Shown here piece by piece: positions 8,834-18,611 of a DNA stretch of 64,000 nt. The position numbers and the translations under genes are program-made. The stretch covers positions 2,522,696 to 2,586,695 of the forward strand of contig NZ_KI912155.1 of NCBI RefSeq assembly GCF_000517125.1, given 5' to 3'. The notes beneath the pieces are model-generated. The model did no database searches and was not told the DNA's origin. It saw only the letters and a program-made list of their open reading frames with translations. The number at the start of each line of letters is the position of its first letter. Position 1 is the first letter of the stretch. Source of the stretch: Arthrobacter sp. MA-N2. GTDB taxonomy: Bacteria > Actinomycetota > Actinomycetes > Actinomycetales > Micrococcaceae.

Positions 8834-10414
8834 GTGAGTTCCCCTTCCGTAGCACCTGCACCAGCATCCCTTCAGCAACCCATCCAGGCCCCTGGGGGCG
8901 ACTTGGCACCCGAGCACGGGGCGAAACGCACGTACCAGGTCCGCACCTTCGGTTGCCAGATGAATGTCCATGATTCCGAACGGATGGCCGGTCTCCTGGA
9001 GGACGCAGGTTACGTGCCCGTCGACGGCGGCGTAGCCGACGTCGTGGTTTTCAACACCTGCGCCGTCCGCGAGAACGCCGACAACAAGCTGTACGGCAAC
9101 CTCGGGGAACTCAAGCAGGTCAAGGCCGCTCATCCCGGCATGCAGATTGCCGTGGGAGGATGCCTGGCGCAGAAGGACCGCGAAACCATCGTCCGGAAGG
9201 CTCCTTGGGTGGATGCCGTTTTCGGCACCCACAATGTGGGGGCACTACCGGCGTTGCTTGACAGGGCCCGCCACAACAACGAGGCGCAGCTCGAAATCCT
9301 GGAATCCTTGGACGTCTTCCCGTCCACCCTGCCCACGAAGCGTGATTCCGTGTACTCGGGTTGGGTTTCCATCTCCGTAGGCTGCAACAACACCTGCACG
9401 TTCTGCATTGTGCCTTCTCTCCGCGGCAAGGAGAAGGACCGCCGTCCCGGCGAGATCCTGGCCGAAATCCAGGCATTGGTCGACGACGGCGCAGTCGAGG
9501 TCACCCTGCTCGGCCAGAACGTGAACTCCTATGGGGTGGAATTCGGCGACCGCCTGGCGTTCTCCAAACTGCTCCGCGCTTGCGGTGACATCGAAGGCCT
9601 AGAGCGTGTCCGCTTCACGAGCCCGCACCCGGCTGCGTTCACGGACGACGTCATCGACGCGATGGCCGAGACCCCCAATGTCATGCCGCAGCTGCACATG
9701 CCCCTCCAGTCCGGCTCGGACAAAGTGCTCAAGGACATGCGCCGCTCCTACCGCTCCACGAAGTTCCTGGGCATCCTCGACAAGGTCCGCGACAAGATCC
9801 CCCACGCCGCGATCACCACCGACATCATCGTGGGCTTCCCCGGCGAGACGGAAGAAGACTTCCAAGCCACGCTCGACGTCGTCGAGAAGTCACGCTTCGC
9901 CTCAGCCTTCACGTTCCAGTACTCCAAACGCCCGGGCACGCCGGCCGCGGACCTTCCGGAGCAGCTGCCCAAGGCAGTTGTCCAGGAGCGCTACGAGCGG
10001 CTGACAGCTCTCCAGGACCGCATCGCGGCTGAGGAGAACGCTCAGCAGTTGGGACGGCGGGTCGAGCTTCTCGTCACGGCACAGTCTGGTCGCAAGGCCG
10101 AGGAAACCCACCGTTTGTCCGGCCGGTCCCGGGACCAGAGACTGGTGCATTTCTCCGTTCCGGAAGGCGCCGATACTCCACGGCCCGGCGACTTCGTCAC
10201 GGTGACCATTACCGAAGCGGCAGCCTTCCACCTTGTCTCCGACCCGGCCACGGCGGCGGATTACAGCCTCCGGCGCTCCCGCGCAGGGGACGCATGGGAC
10301 CGCTCGCAGGCGGATTCATGCGGCGTTCCGGCGCCGAGTGCGCCAGGCGCAGAGTCTTCAGGTTCAAAGGGCGTCTCCCTCGGCATGCCTTCTCTTCCCG
10401 TTCGACGGGGATAG
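8834..10414 (+). CDS. miaB: tRNA-2-methylthio-N6-dimethylallyladenosine synthase MiaB
   Basis: Radical SAM methylthiotransferase that adds the 2-methylthio group to i6A37 of tRNAs, acting after MiaA, whose gene follows. The 526-residue protein has the N-terminal MTTase domain starting at [11 protein letters not shown] (Cys 41 is the first auxiliary-cluster ligand). The radical SAM CxxxCxxC follows in [15 protein letters not shown], and there is a C-terminal TRAM domain. The tail after the TRAM is about 45 residues longer than usual and low in complexity. The open frame extends upstream inside the preceding gene, but the GTG at 8834 has a leaderless-type promoter. Confidence 0.95.
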   Translation: MSSPSVAPAPASLQQPIQAPGGDLAPEHGAKRTYQVRTFGCQMNVHDSERMAGLLEDAGYVPVDGGVADVVVFNTCAVRENADNKLYGNLGELKQVKAAHPGMQIAVGGCLAQKDRETIVRKAPWVDAVFGTHNVGALPALLDRARHNNEAQLEILESLDVFPSTLPTKRDSVYSGWVSISVGCNNTCTFCIVPSLRGKEKDRRPGEILAEIQALVDDGAVEVTLLGQNVNSYGVEFGDRLAFSKLLRACGDIEGLERVRFTSPHPAAFTDDVIDAMAETPNVMPQLHMPLQSGSDKVLKDMRRSYRSTKFLGILDKVRDKIPHAAITTDIIVGFPGETEEDFQATLDVVEKSRFASAFTFQYSKRPGTPAADLPEQLPKAVVQERYERLTALQDRIAAEENAQQLGRRVELLVTAQSGRKAEETHRLSGRSRDQRLVHFSVPEGADTPRPGDFVTVTITEAAAFHLVSDPATAADYSLRRSRAGDAWDRSQADSCGVPAPSAPGAESSGSKGVSLGMPSLPVRRG

Positions 10415-10421
10415 CTTGGGC

Positions 10422-11363
10422 GTGCCCACAGCACCGGGCGGATCGGCCGATCCGACGCCTTCCGTGATCGCCGTCGTCGGGCCCACTGGCTCCGGCAAAT
10501 CCGATCTCGGCGTAAACCTCGCCCTCGCGCTGGACGGCGAGGTCATCAACGCCGATGCCATGCAGTTCTATCGCGGCATGGATATCGGCACGGCCAAGAT
10601 CGACGTCGCGGAACGCAGGGGAGTGCCCCACCATCTCCTGGACACGATGGACGTCACCCAGGAAGCCAGCGTCTCTGCTTTCCAGACCGAGTGCCGTGCG
10701 GTTATACGGGACATCCATGGCCGCGGCAAGCGGGCCATCCTGGTCGGCGGCTCCGGCCTCTACGTCCGGGCGGCCCTGGACGTGTTGGAATTTCCCGGCA
10801 CGGATCCTGCCGTCAGGCAACGGCTGGAGCAAGAGTGGGAATCATCCGGTCTCCACGCCCTCCAGGAACGCCTGCAACGCGTCGACCCCGTTTCCGCGGG
10901 CAGGCTCGGCGACGCGCGCCGCGTCATCCGGGCCCTGGAAGTCTTCGAGCTCACCGGGCGCCCTTTCAGTTCCTTCATGCCGCAGCGAGAGTACTTCCAG
11001 CCAGCCGTGCAGATAGGGCTCGACGTCGACCGCACGGTACTGCGCGAACGTTTGGCCGAGCGCGTGCACCGGATGGTCGGCGCCGGGCTTCTCGATGAGG
11101 TTGAGCGGCTGGACGCCGCCGGGCTGCGACAAGGCAAGACGGCTTCCCGGGCGCTGGGATATGCCCAGTTCCTCAGGGTTCTCGACGGCGAGACGGACAC
11201 CGCAATGGCTGCCGAGGAAACCATCGTGGCCACCCGACAATTCGCCCGCCGCCAACTCACGTGGTTCCGCGCCGACCCCCGGATCCACTGGCTTGACTGG
11301 CAGGACCCGGATTTGGTGGCCAAGGCGGCAGGAATCTCCGCAAAGCGGGCGTCCGTGATTTAG
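10422..11363 (+). CDS. miaA: tRNA dimethylallyltransferase MiaA
   Basis: Transfers a dimethylallyl group to A37 of tRNAs reading UNN codons and supplies the substrate for MiaB. It has 313 residues. The P-loop GPTGSGKS lies near residue 20, followed by [18 protein letters not shown], the substrate-binding signature, and later GGSGLYVRA. The GTG at 10422 sits 7 bases after the miaB stop. A TTG two codons earlier is also in frame. The open frame upstream overlaps the miaB tail and is not family-like. Confidence 0.95.
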   Translation: MPTAPGGSADPTPSVIAVVGPTGSGKSDLGVNLALALDGEVINADAMQFYRGMDIGTAKIDVAERRGVPHHLLDTMDVTQEASVSAFQTECRAVIRDIHGRGKRAILVGGSGLYVRAALDVLEFPGTDPAVRQRLEQEWESSGLHALQERLQRVDPVSAGRLGDARRVIRALEVFELTGRPFSSFMPQREYFQPAVQIGLDVDRTVLRERLAERVHRMVGAGLLDEVERLDAAGLRQGKTASRALGYAQFLRVLDGETDTAMAAEETIVATRQFARRQLTWFRADPRIHWLDWQDPDLVAKAAGISAKRASVI

Positions 11364-11382
11364 GCGCAACCGCCAGTACAGG

Positions 11383-11388
11383 TAGCCT
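11383..11388 (+). promoter_or_regulatory. -10 box for dapF
   Basis: TAGCCT ends 6 bases before the ATG of dapF, so dapF can be expressed as a leaderless mRNA independently of miaA. Confidence 0.55.
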
Positions 11389-11394
11389 TGAGCC

Positions 11395-12363
11395 ATGGAT
11401 GAAACCCTTGCTTTTTCCGCCCCGCAGCCTTCTGCTGCCGGCGGTGCCGTACCCGCCTCCGGTCTTCACGGACTTGCCTTCTCCAAGGGACATGGTACGG
11501 GCAACGACTTCGTCCTGATCGCGGACCCCGAGGACGCGCATCAGATCTCTCCGGAGCAGGTCGCGGCGCTTTGCGACCGCCACTTGGGGATTGGCGGGGA
11601 CGGGCTCATCCGCGCTGTCCCGTCACGATTCCTGCCCGAAGGCCGCCAGCTTCTCGAAGCAGACTCAAGTGCCGAGTGGTTCATGGACTACCGCAATGGT
11701 GACGGCTCGCTGTCCGAAATGTGCGGCAACGGCGTCCGGGTCTTCGTCCATTTCCTCATCGAACAGGGCCTTGTCACGCTCAATCCGGGTGAATCGCTCA
11801 CTATCGGGACCCGCGGCGGCATCAAGAAGATCGTCCGGACCGCTGACGGCTACGCGGTGGACATGGGCCCTTGGGAGTTCATTTTCCCCCAGGATGCTAC
11901 TAGCAAGGCCATGGACTCCCTCGTCAGTGCCGACGGACTGGAGGTGGCCCGCCCGGCACTATCTGTGAGCATGGGCAACCCCCACACCGTGGTGGCATTG
12001 GCCGAGCTTTCAGAGCTCGCATCCACCCAGCTATTCAAGGCGCCCGTCGTGGATCCCAAACCGGTCAACGGCACCAACGTCGAATTCGTGGTTCCCGCGG
12101 AGCCACTCGTGCATGACGGCATGGGCAACATCACAATGCGCGTCCACGAACGGGGCGTCGGGGAAACCCAATCGTGCGGCACCGGTGCCTGCGCGGCCGC
12201 CGTCGCGATCCGTCATTGGGCCGGGGAAGGCGCTCCCGACACGTGGCGCGTCAAGGTGCCGGGCGGCGTCGTAGGCGTGCGGTTCTTCCCGGGAGCAAGC
12301 GGGCGCGAACACGTGGAGCTCAGCGGACCCGCCGTGATTGTTGCTACTGGCTCTCTTTCCTGA
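11395..12363 (+). CDS. dapF: diaminopimelate epimerase
   Basis: Interconverts LL- and meso-diaminopimelate for lysine and cell-wall synthesis. The 322 residues form the usual two-fold DapF. The two catalytic cysteines are visible, in [10 protein letters not shown] and in [23 protein letters not shown] marks the N-terminal core. An extra stretch of about 25 residues precedes the core. The 3' end overlaps the oppositely directed methyltransferase gene by 20 bases. Confidence 0.95.
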   Translation: MDETLAFSAPQPSAAGGAVPASGLHGLAFSKGHGTGNDFVLIADPEDAHQISPEQVAALCDRHLGIGGDGLIRAVPSRFLPEGRQLLEADSSAEWFMDYRNGDGSLSEMCGNGVRVFVHFLIEQGLVTLNPGESLTIGTRGGIKKIVRTADGYAVDMGPWEFIFPQDATSKAMDSLVSADGLEVARPALSVSMGNPHTVVALAELSELASTQLFKAPVVDPKPVNGTNVEFVVPAEPLVHDGMGNITMRVHERGVGETQSCGTGACAAAVAIRHWAGEGAPDTWRVKVPGGVVGVRFFPGASGREHVELSGPAVIVATGSLS

Positions 12364-12958
12364 TTCGCAAGACGCGAAAGGATTTCGAGGTGCTCTCCCG
12401 GGAGACCGAGAATGATCCGTCGAGCGTCTCGGCGAGCCAGCGCTGAAGTGAATCCGCGCCGAGGTTCTTCTGCACCACGAGCCAGGCGTTTCCGCCAGGG
12501 GCCAGCCGGGGCAACCATGTCAGCAACAGTTCGTGGAGTCCATCCTTGCCGATACGGATGGGTGGGTTGGACCAGATGGTGTCGAACGTCAGTGCGGGGT
12601 CGACGTCGTCGGGCAAGCACGCGGTGACATTGCCAAGATCCAGCAAGGCGGCGTTCTCGTTGGTCAAGGTGACGCAGCGCTCGTTGACATCAACCGCGTG
12701 GACGCGTGCGTGGGGAGCCATGAGACCCATCGTCAGCGCAATGGGTCCCCAGCCGCAGCCGATATCCAGCAGGTTTCCTTGCGGGGCTGGCGGAGGCACC
12801 TCCGCGAGCAGGATCGCAGTTCCCTTGTCGATACTGTCGGGGCTGAAGATGCCGCTCGATGTCTGGAGCCGGCGGGTCGCGCCGGCCAGTTCCACCGTGA
12901 GGGGCTTGCGGGTGAACGGCCCCGCGGGCTGTGCGCTGAAATAGTGAGCAGACTCCAT
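12344..12958 (-). CDS. RsmC/RlmG-like class I methyltransferase
   Basis: A 204-residue SAM-dependent methyltransferase of the MTS family, which modifies guanines of rRNA in characterised members. The SAM-binding motif is [16 protein letters not shown]. An acidic AVDVNERC follows, and the catalytic signature is SNPPIRIGK, typical of base N-methyltransferases. The family is often found as a single domain in actinobacteria. The true target is not known here. On its own strand a TAATCT box ends 8 bases before the ATG. Confidence 0.85.
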   Translation of the reverse strand: MESAHYFSAQPAGPFTRKPLTVELAGATRRLQTSSGIFSPDSIDKGTAILLAEVPPPAPQGNLLDIGCGWGPIALTMGLMAPHARVHAVDVNERCVTLTNENAALLDLGNVTACLPDDVDPALTFDTIWSNPPIRIGKDGLHELLLTWLPRLAPGGNAWLVVQKNLGADSLQRWLAETLDGSFSVSRESTSKSFRVLRIRKESQ

Positions 12959-12966
12959 AGCTTGTC

Positions 12967-12972
12967 AGATTA
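12967..12972 (-). promoter_or_regulatory. -10 box for the small methyltransferase gene
   Basis: TAATCT on the minus strand ends 8 bases before the ATG at 12958. Confidence 0.4.
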
Positions 12973-13082
12973 GTGGCCAGCAGCGGGCAAGGGAAACCGC
13001 GCGTCGTGCATACCGGCCCGGCCAGCAGTGCAGGCCGGGCTTGACGACGGCTGGTAATGTGGTGGGCATGTTCTTGATCTTT

Positions 13083-13118
13083 GAGTAGCCGGCTGAGTAA
13101 CCGGCTGAGTAGTCGGCA
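13083..13118 (+). repeat. three tandem 12-base repeats
   Basis: The unit GAGTARYCGGCT occurs three times in a row with two variable positions. In the frame of the MFLIFE mini-ORF each copy contributes a stop codon (TAG, TAA, TAG). Confidence 0.8.
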
Positions 13119-13356
13119 TCGCCCGCGACGCAGGCCTGCTTCATGTGCAGCGCCATTCCGCCTTGGTATGTCCGTTCCAGATGCCTTTTCGACGTCTGGA
13201 CACTCTGCAGATCGTCCCGTGTTTTCCTGTGTCTAACCGTGTTTCCCCGCACGCAATCCGCGCGCCGAAACCCGGATGGAGATCTCCGACCATCGGCAAA
13301 GCCCTGCCAGGCATCAGCCCTGCGCGAATTCCGCGCCACAAGACCCGAATCGGCAC

Positions 13357-13362
13357 TATTCT
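13357..13362 (+). promoter_or_regulatory. possible -10 box for hflX
   Basis: TATTCT about 27 bases before the hflX ATG. This allows a short leader that carries the AAGGAG ribosome site. Confidence 0.4.
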
Positions 13363-13389
13363 GGAAATGCCGAACCCCTAAAGGAGACC

Positions 13390-14952
13390 ATGACCACGCA
13401 GAAGAACACCGGACCCGATTCCGACGCCCAGGACCTGAGTCCTGAAGAAATCCAGGCTGTCATCGACCGGATTCTCTCCAAGGACGCACCTGCCGTATCG
13501 CAGGAAGGCGACGAACCGAAGGGCGTGTTTGGCAAGGCCCAGGCGATTTCCCGCTTGGACGACGAACACAGCATCTACGACGGTGACCAGGAAGATCTGG
13601 CCGAACGCCGGGCCTTGCGCCGCACCGCGGGCCTGTCCACGGAACTTGAAGACGTCACTGAAGTTGAGTATCGGCAGCTGCGCCTTGAGCGCGTCGTGCT
13701 GGCCGGCCTCTGGAGCGAAGGTACCCTAGCTGACGCCGAGAACTCCCTGAGGGAACTTGCCGCGCTGGCTGAGACTGCCGGCTCGGAAGTCCTGGACGGA
13801 ATCGTCCAGCGCCGCATGAAGCCGGACCCCGGAACGTTCCTTGGCTCAGGCAAAGCCATGGAGCTCAAGGACATCGTCTTGTCCACCGGGGCAGACACCG
13901 TGGTGGTGGACGCCGAACTGGCACCATCCCAACGGCGCGGCCTCGAGGACATCGTCAAGGTCAAGGTAGTGGACCGCACCACCTTGATCCTGGATATCTT
14001 CGCGCAGCACGCGAAGAGCCGCGAGGGCAAGGCACAGGTTGAGCTGGCGCAGCTGGAATACCTGTTGCCGCGCTTGCGTGGTTGGGGCGATTCCATGTCC
14101 CGTCAGGCTGGTGGCCAGGTGGGTGGAGCCGGCGCCGGCATGGGTTCCCGCGGTCCTGGTGAGACCAAGATCGAACTGGACCGTCGCCGGATCCGCACCC
14201 GAATGGCAAAGCTTCGGCGTGAAATCGCCGCGATGAAGCCGGCCCGCGAGACTAAACGGGCCAACCGCCGTCGGAATGCGGTTCCTTCGGTCGCCATCGC
14301 CGGTTACACGAACGCCGGTAAGTCATCGCTGCTCAATCGCCTGACGGATGCCGGCGTGCTCGTGGAGAACGCGCTGTTTGCCACGCTCGATCCCACCGTC
14401 CGCAAGGCTCAGACGCCGGACGGGATTGGCTACACACTCTCGGACACGGTCGGTTTTGTGCGCTCACTGCCCACCCAGCTCATAGAGGCTTTCCGCTCCA
14501 CGCTGGAAGAAGTGGCCGACGCCGATCTGATCCTCCACGTTGTGGACGTTTCGCATCCGGACCCCGAAGGCCAGATAGCGGCTGTCCGTACAGTGTTCAG
14601 CGAAGTCGATGCCCGGAAGATCCCGGAAATCATCGTCCTGAACAAGGCGGACGTCGCGGATCCATTTGTCGTTGAGCGGCTCAAGCAGAAAGAGCCCCGC
14701 CATGTGGTCGTGTCTACGCGCACGGGGCAGGGCATCGCCGAACTCCTTGGGGCCATCAGCGAAGCCATTCCGCGTCCCGGCGTGCGCCTTGAGGTGCTGA
14801 TTCCTTACAACCGCGGTGAGCTCATCAACAAGCTCCACAACACTGACGCCGAAATCCTCAGCCTTGAGCATGAGGAGGAAGGCACCCGCGTGGTGGCCAT
14901 GGTCCATGAGAACCTCGCCGCCGAACTGGAGTCGTTCGTCAGCAATGGTTGA
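13390..14952 (+). CDS. hflX: ribosome-associated GTPase HflX
   Basis: GTPase that binds the 50S subunit and splits stalled or hibernating ribosomes. It has 520 residues. An N-terminal HflX domain (LERVVLAGLWSEG ... VDAELAPSQRRGLEDIVKV) is followed by the glycine-rich GPGETKIELDRRRIRTR helix region. The G domain carries GYTNAGKSS, DTVGF and NKAD. An acidic extension of about 70 residues precedes the core, as in other Micrococcaceae. The ATG at 13390 follows AAGGAG at good spacing. Its last codons overlap the start of the helicase gene. Confidence 0.95.
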   Translation: MTTQKNTGPDSDAQDLSPEEIQAVIDRILSKDAPAVSQEGDEPKGVFGKAQAISRLDDEHSIYDGDQEDLAERRALRRTAGLSTELEDVTEVEYRQLRLERVVLAGLWSEGTLADAENSLRELAALAETAGSEVLDGIVQRRMKPDPGTFLGSGKAMELKDIVLSTGADTVVVDAELAPSQRRGLEDIVKVKVVDRTTLILDIFAQHAKSREGKAQVELAQLEYLLPRLRGWGDSMSRQAGGQVGGAGAGMGSRGPGETKIELDRRRIRTRMAKLRREIAAMKPARETKRANRRRNAVPSVAIAGYTNAGKSSLLNRLTDAGVLVENALFATLDPTVRKAQTPDGIGYTLSDTVGFVRSLPTQLIEAFRSTLEEVADADLILHVVDVSHPDPEGQIAAVRTVFSEVDARKIPEIIVLNKADVADPFVVERLKQKEPRHVVVSTRTGQGIAELLGAISEAIPRPGVRLEVLIPYNRGELINKLHNTDAEILSLEHEEEGTRVVAMVHENLAAELESFVSNG

Positions 14953-17008
14953 TCCGGAAGCAGGGGAGCGCGGGGAAACCCGGGGAGAGCGGACCGCGCT
15001 CCAACTCCTGGACAAGGCCGTTGCCGGTATGGGCGGCCAAAACCGCGTGGGCCAGCACCAGATGGCCAAGCAGGTGGCACGGGCGATAGAGACCGGCGAA
15101 CACCTGTTGGTCCAGGCGGGTACGGGCACGGGTAAATCCCTCGCCTACTTGATTCCGTTGATTGCCCACGCGATGGTAAGCAACAAGCCCGCACTCGTGT
15201 CCACGGCAACCCTCGCCCTCCAGACACAGATCGTGGGCCGGGATCTGCCACGGCTTCTGGAGACCATCAACCCAGAGCTCGAACGCCCGGTCACTATCGC
15301 TCTCGTCAAAGGCCGCGCCAACTATGTATGCCGGCACAAGCTGGAGGGCGGATTCCCCAGCGAGGAGCCTGCCGAGGGGCAGTTGTTCTCCCTCGGCGAG
15401 GACACCAGCGTTCCGCACCTCGCCGCAGCCATCGGTGGACCGGCCTCGCAGCTTGGCAAGGAAGTACTGCGGCTGCGTGAATGGGCCGGGAGGACCATGA
15501 CGGGGGACCGGGACGAGCTCATGCCCGGCGTGACGGACCGGGCCTGGCGTCAGGTATCCGTCACGTCCATGGAGTGCCTCGGGGCGCAAAAATGTCCCAT
15601 GGCGGAGGAATGCTTCAGTGAACTGGCCCGCCACCGCGCCGCAGAGTCCGACGTCGTGGTCACCAATCACGCGATGCTCGCCGTCAGCGCCTTCGAAGGG
15701 CTGGCCGTGCTGCCCGAGTACGACGTTGTGGTGGTGGACGAAGCCCATGAGCTCCAGGACCGCGTAACCGGTGCCGTGTCCGGGCAACTGTCCGTCGCAA
15801 TGATCCACGCCGCTGCCTCGAGCGCACGCAAACACACAGCCATCACCGTGGACGCGCTGAACGCCGCCGCGGACCGCTTGGACCTCGCGATGATCGGCGC
15901 GGCCTCCGGGCTCCTGCCCCATGGGCTCAACGACGAACAACTTGATTGCGTGGACCAGCTCCGGGAAGCCTGCCGTGCGGCGCTGTCCGATTCGAAGGGG
16001 GATTCGTCCAACGCGGTCGACGGCGGCCGCCAACTTGCGCGGTCACGGCTAATGCTGATCCTGGAACTGTGTGAACGGCTGCTCTCGGCCCGGGAAAACC
16101 AGGAAGTCGTGTGGCTCTCCCGGAACAGTACCTATGATCCGCAGCAGGGCTACACGGCGCCTGACGAGGATTCGCCCGTCCTCATCAACATTGCTCCGCT
16201 CAGCGTGGCCGGACGGCTGCGGGAAGGGCTCTTCACGGGACATACAGTGGTGTTGACCTCCGCAACCCTGGCCATCGGCTCCGCGTTCGAGGCCACGGCA
16301 GGAGGGCTCGGACTGACGGGCCAGGGCGCTCCGAGTTGGACCGGCGTAGATGTGGGCTCGCCTTTCGACTACCCCAAACAGGGCATGCTGTACGTCGCCC
16401 GGCACCTGCCCAAGCCCGGGCGTGGCACTTCGCCTGAAGCACTCGACGAACTCGAGGAGCTCATCAAGGCGTCCCATGGTGGAGCCTTGTGCCTCTTTTC
16501 TTCAAGACGGGCGGCAGAAGACGCCGCGGAAGCGATGCGGTCACGGTTGGACGTTAAGATCCTGTGCCAGGGTGAATCGACCATGGCCGCCCTGGTCAGG
16601 CAATTCGCCGAGGAGGAGGACACCTGCCTCTTCGGCACGATGTCGCTTTGGCAGGGCGTTGATGTGCCCGGCGGTTCATGCCGCCTGGTCGTCATCGACC
16701 GGATCCCGTTTCCCCGCCCGGACGATCCCCTGATGACAGCACGGTCCCGCGCGGTAGCGCAGGCCGGCGGCAACGGTTTCATGGCAGTTTCCGCCACCCA
16801 CGCGGCCATCCGGCTCGCCCAGGGGGCTGGTAGGCTCATCCGTTCGACAGGTGACAAAGGCGTCGTGGCAGTGCTGGATTCCAGGCTCTCGACCGAACGC
16901 TACGGCAACTTCCTCCGGGCGGCATTGCCGCCCTTCTGGGCAACCACGGACCGTTCAGTGGTCCACGGTGCGCTCGAACGGCTGTATGCCGACTCGGCCA
17001 AGGCCTAG
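14945..17008 (+). CDS. DinG-type ATP-dependent DNA helicase
   Basis: A 687-residue superfamily 2 helicase of the DinG/XPD class, expected to unwind 5'-3' and to act on R-loops or damaged forks. Walker A is AGTGTGKS near residue 58 and the DEAH box is in VVVDEAHELQD. Between them lie cysteines fitting an iron-sulfur cluster (YVCRHKL, then ECLGAQKCPMAEEC). C-terminal motifs include LTSATL and QGAGRLIRS. The ATG overlaps the hflX stop by 8 bases, so translation is probably coupled. It converges on lexA with a gap of 57 bases. I see no LexA box of its own. Confidence 0.9.
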   Translation: MVDPEAGERGETRGERTALQLLDKAVAGMGGQNRVGQHQMAKQVARAIETGEHLLVQAGTGTGKSLAYLIPLIAHAMVSNKPALVSTATLALQTQIVGRDLPRLLETINPELERPVTIALVKGRANYVCRHKLEGGFPSEEPAEGQLFSLGEDTSVPHLAAAIGGPASQLGKEVLRLREWAGRTMTGDRDELMPGVTDRAWRQVSVTSMECLGAQKCPMAEECFSELARHRAAESDVVVTNHAMLAVSAFEGLAVLPEYDVVVVDEAHELQDRVTGAVSGQLSVAMIHAAASSARKHTAITVDALNAAADRLDLAMIGAASGLLPHGLNDEQLDCVDQLREACRAALSDSKGDSSNAVDGGRQLARSRLMLILELCERLLSARENQEVVWLSRNSTYDPQQGYTAPDEDSPVLINIAPLSVAGRLREGLFTGHTVVLTSATLAIGSAFEATAGGLGLTGQGAPSWTGVDVGSPFDYPKQGMLYVARHLPKPGRGTSPEALDELEELIKASHGGALCLFSSRRAAEDAAEAMRSRLDVKILCQGESTMAALVRQFAEEEDTCLFGTMSLWQGVDVPGGSCRLVVIDRIPFPRPDDPLMTARSRAVAQAGGNGFMAVSATHAAIRLAQGAGRLIRSTGDKGVVAVLDSRLSTERYGNFLRAALPPFWATTDRSVVHGALERLYADSAKA

Positions 17009-17065
17009 CGATTTCCCCCCGGGCAACGGCTGAGGGCGACGGTCTCCCAGAGCTAGCGCAGGGGC

Positions 17066-17815
17066 CTAGAGCGAGCGCAGGACCGAAACGACCTTGCCCA
17101 TGATGGTTGCCTGGTCGCCCAGAATGGGCTCGTACTGCGTGTTCTGGGGGAGCAGCCATGTGTGGCCGTCGCGCTGACGGAAGGTCTTGACGGTGGCTTC
17201 GTCGTCGAGGAGGGCTGCCACGATGTCGCCGTTGATGGCATCGTTTTGGCGCCGCACCACCACCCAGTCTCCATCGCAGATAGCTGCGTCGATCATGGAA
17301 TCACCGGCCACCTTCAGCATGAACAGCTCGCCATGGCCTACCAACTGACGGGGCAGCGGCAGGACATCTTCAACGGTCTGGTCTGCCAAGATGGGCCCAC
17401 CGGCGGCAATGCGGCCCACGAGGGGCACCATGGCCGTGTCGCTGGCACTCGCGAGCTCCGTGACGGCCAGGCCACCAGCGCTGCGGAGCTTCGCCGGCGC
17501 TTCAACCCCGGGGATGTTGGAACCGCCATCCAAGGTCAACGGCATGAGGACTTCCATGGCGCGCGGACGCTTGGGATCGCGACGAAGGTAGCCGAGCTTT
17601 TCGAGCTGTGACAACTGGTGCGTGACGCTGGACAAGCTGGCCAAGCCAACGGTGTCTCCGATTTCGCGCATCGACGGCGGATAGCCGTGATCGTTGACGG
17701 AGCGCTGGATGGTCTCCAGGATCTTCTTCTGGCGGACGGTAAGGCTCTTGGGGGCCTTTTGCGGCTGCTGGCTCCGTGGTGATGCGGACCCACTACCAGT
17801 GGCTTTCGCTGCCAT
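17066..17815 (-). CDS. lexA: LexA repressor
   Basis: SOS master repressor of 249 residues. An N-terminal winged helix ([20 protein letters not shown] to the RRDPKRPRA wing) binds the SOS box. The Ala-Gly self-cleavage site lies in GRIAAGGPI. The catalytic Ser is in [11 protein letters not shown] and the Lys in EATVKTFRQ. The ATG at 17815 is preferred; a TTG three codons upstream is also in frame. RecA, encoded 11 kb away, is the co-protease. Its upstream region holds two SOS boxes shared with a divergent gene, so it is autoregulated. Confidence 0.96.
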   Translation of the reverse strand: MAAKATGSGSASPRSQQPQKAPKSLTVRQKKILETIQRSVNDHGYPPSMREIGDTVGLASLSSVTHQLSQLEKLGYLRRDPKRPRAMEVLMPLTLDGGSNIPGVEAPAKLRSAGGLAVTELASASDTAMVPLVGRIAAGGPILADQTVEDVLPLPRQLVGHGELFMLKVAGDSMIDAAICDGDWVVVRRQNDAINGDIVAALLDDEATVKTFRQRDGHTWLLPQNTQYEPILGDQATIMGKVVSVLRSL

Positions 17816-17952
17816 GTTCGCCAACGCCCTTCCGTTCCGCCCGTTCCGCGCTAGGCGCTTGCCGGGACTGCGGCCTGAAATGTCAGACCCTCCTGTTGCA
17901 CTGATTCAGTGCTGGTTTCTTCACTCAAACGTAGGGCAGGCACAGGCGTTTA

Positions 17953-17968
17953 TCAAACATTTGTTCTA
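17953..17968 (-). promoter_or_regulatory. LexA box proximal to lexA
   Basis: TCAAACATTTGTTCTA keeps the AAC(N4)GTT core of the SOS box with two outer mismatches. Confidence 0.75.
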
Positions 17969-18019
17969 GCGAGTCTCGACACCGTTCGTTGATAAGTGCT
18001 AAAAATGTCATAGCAAGGT

Positions 18020-18035
18020 TCGAATATGTGTTCTA
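18020..18035 (+). promoter_or_regulatory. LexA box proximal to the LysM gene
   Basis: TCGAATATGTGTTCTA matches the SOS box in length and symmetry. It is nearly identical to the boxes before recA and the radical SAM gene. Confidence 0.8.
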
Positions 18036-18181
18036 ACAAGTGTGGCGGGATCCGGTTCTTGGTTCGAATCGTTCGAAAACATCGACGAGGAACAGCCCCG
18101 CAAACACTGACTGAAGGCAAGAATTGGCAGCCGCACTCCAGGGATTTCCGGGATTCGGCATTGTTCAGGAGGGCTCAGCTC

Positions 18182-18541
18182 ATGTCCGCAATCATTACCA
18201 CCCACCCGTCGGGTCACGGCACGGCGCCTGCTCGGCTTCGTTTGACACGCCGGGGCCGTATGGTCTTCTTCGGTGTGCCGGCAATGCTTTTGGCAGCCGT
18301 GCTGCTTAGCTTGGCGGGATTCTTGAATTCGCCGGCCAAGGCCGCTGATTCGGCGAACCAGCTGCAGCGCACCGCAAGTACGAGTGTCACAGTGCAAACC
18401 GGCCAGTCGCTGTGGGGGATTGCCGGAACTGCTGCACCTTCCAGGGATCCGCGCGACGTCGTTGCGGAGATCATCCAGCTCAACAACCTCCAGGACGGCC
18501 GCATCCTACCGGGACAGCAGCTGTTCGTTCCGGCCGCTTAG
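18182..18541 (+). CDS. LysM membrane protein, probable SOS-induced division inhibitor
   Basis: A 119-residue protein with a basic N-terminus, one membrane segment (about residues 30-50, MVFFGVPAMLLAAVLLSL) and an extracytoplasmic LysM domain (SVTVQTGQSLWGIA ... GRILPGQQLFVP). LysM binds peptidoglycan. Small LysM proteins divergent from lexA are SOS-induced cell-division suppressors in other Gram-positives: YneA in Bacillus, DivS in Corynebacterium, Rv2719c in Mycobacterium. Position, topology and the LexA boxes agree with that role; the function is inferred. The ATG at 18182 follows AGGAGGG. The open frame upstream, starting near 18026, crosses the operator region and is not used. Confidence 0.82.
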   Translation: MSAIITTHPSGHGTAPARLRLTRRGRMVFFGVPAMLLAAVLLSLAGFLNSPAKAADSANQLQRTASTSVTVQTGQSLWGIAGTAAPSRDPRDVVAEIIQLNNLQDGRILPGQQLFVPAA

Positions 18542-18552
18542 CAGCACCGGGA

Positions 18553-18589
18553 GCGGATGCCAGGGGCGTCACAGTTTCGGGGCATCCGC
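18553..18589 (+). terminator. hairpin after the LysM gene
   Basis: GCGGATGCC at 18553-18561 pairs with GGCATCCGC at 18581-18589 around a 19-base loop. There is no T-run after it, so termination is uncertain. Confidence 0.45.
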
Positions 18590-18599
18590 CGCGGCACCT

Positions 18600-18605
18600 T
18601 AAACT
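18600..18605 (+). promoter_or_regulatory. -10 box for the his operon
   Basis: TAAACT ends 6 bases before the GTG at 18612 (and only 3 before the ATG at 18609). This favours the GTG as a leaderless start for hisC. Confidence 0.55.
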
Positions 18606-18611
18606 GTCATG

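Larger units (their letters stand above)
12973..13389. other. intergenic region upstream of hflX
   Basis: About 415 bases without a convincing gene. It holds a TAATGT box (13055-13060) placed 7 bases before a six-codon reading frame (ATG at 13068, product MFLIFE). Three 12-base tandem repeats (13083-13118) follow, and a TATTCT box (13357-13362) lies close to hflX. The longer open frames on both strands here have irregular composition and no family resemblance that I recognise. Confidence 0.6.
17816..18181. other. divergent SOS control region lexA / LysM gene
   Basis: 366 bases between divergent starts. It contains LexA-type boxes at 17953-17968 and 18020-18035 and a symmetric TTCGAATCGTTCGAA at 18063-18077 whose spacing does not fit the box. 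Leaders of over 100 bases are implied in both directions. The leader of the LysM gene is AT-poor, and I see no small gene in it. Confidence 0.7.

Noticed and set aside
12965-13339. 124-codon minus-strand frame containing the DYSAGYSAGYS repeat
   Set aside because: No promoter or ribosome site fits, composition is irregular, and it ends against the methyltransferase start region.
13143-13445. 100-codon plus-strand frame upstream of hflX
   Set aside because: It continues in the wrong frame into hflX, is rich in Cys, Arg and Ser and has no ribosome site or recognisable relative.
18063-18077. TTCGAATCGTTCGAA as a third LexA box in the lexA/LysM region
   Set aside because: The half-sites are too close; the operator needs six bases between TCGAA and TTCGA. 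It is kept only as a possible symmetric site for another protein.
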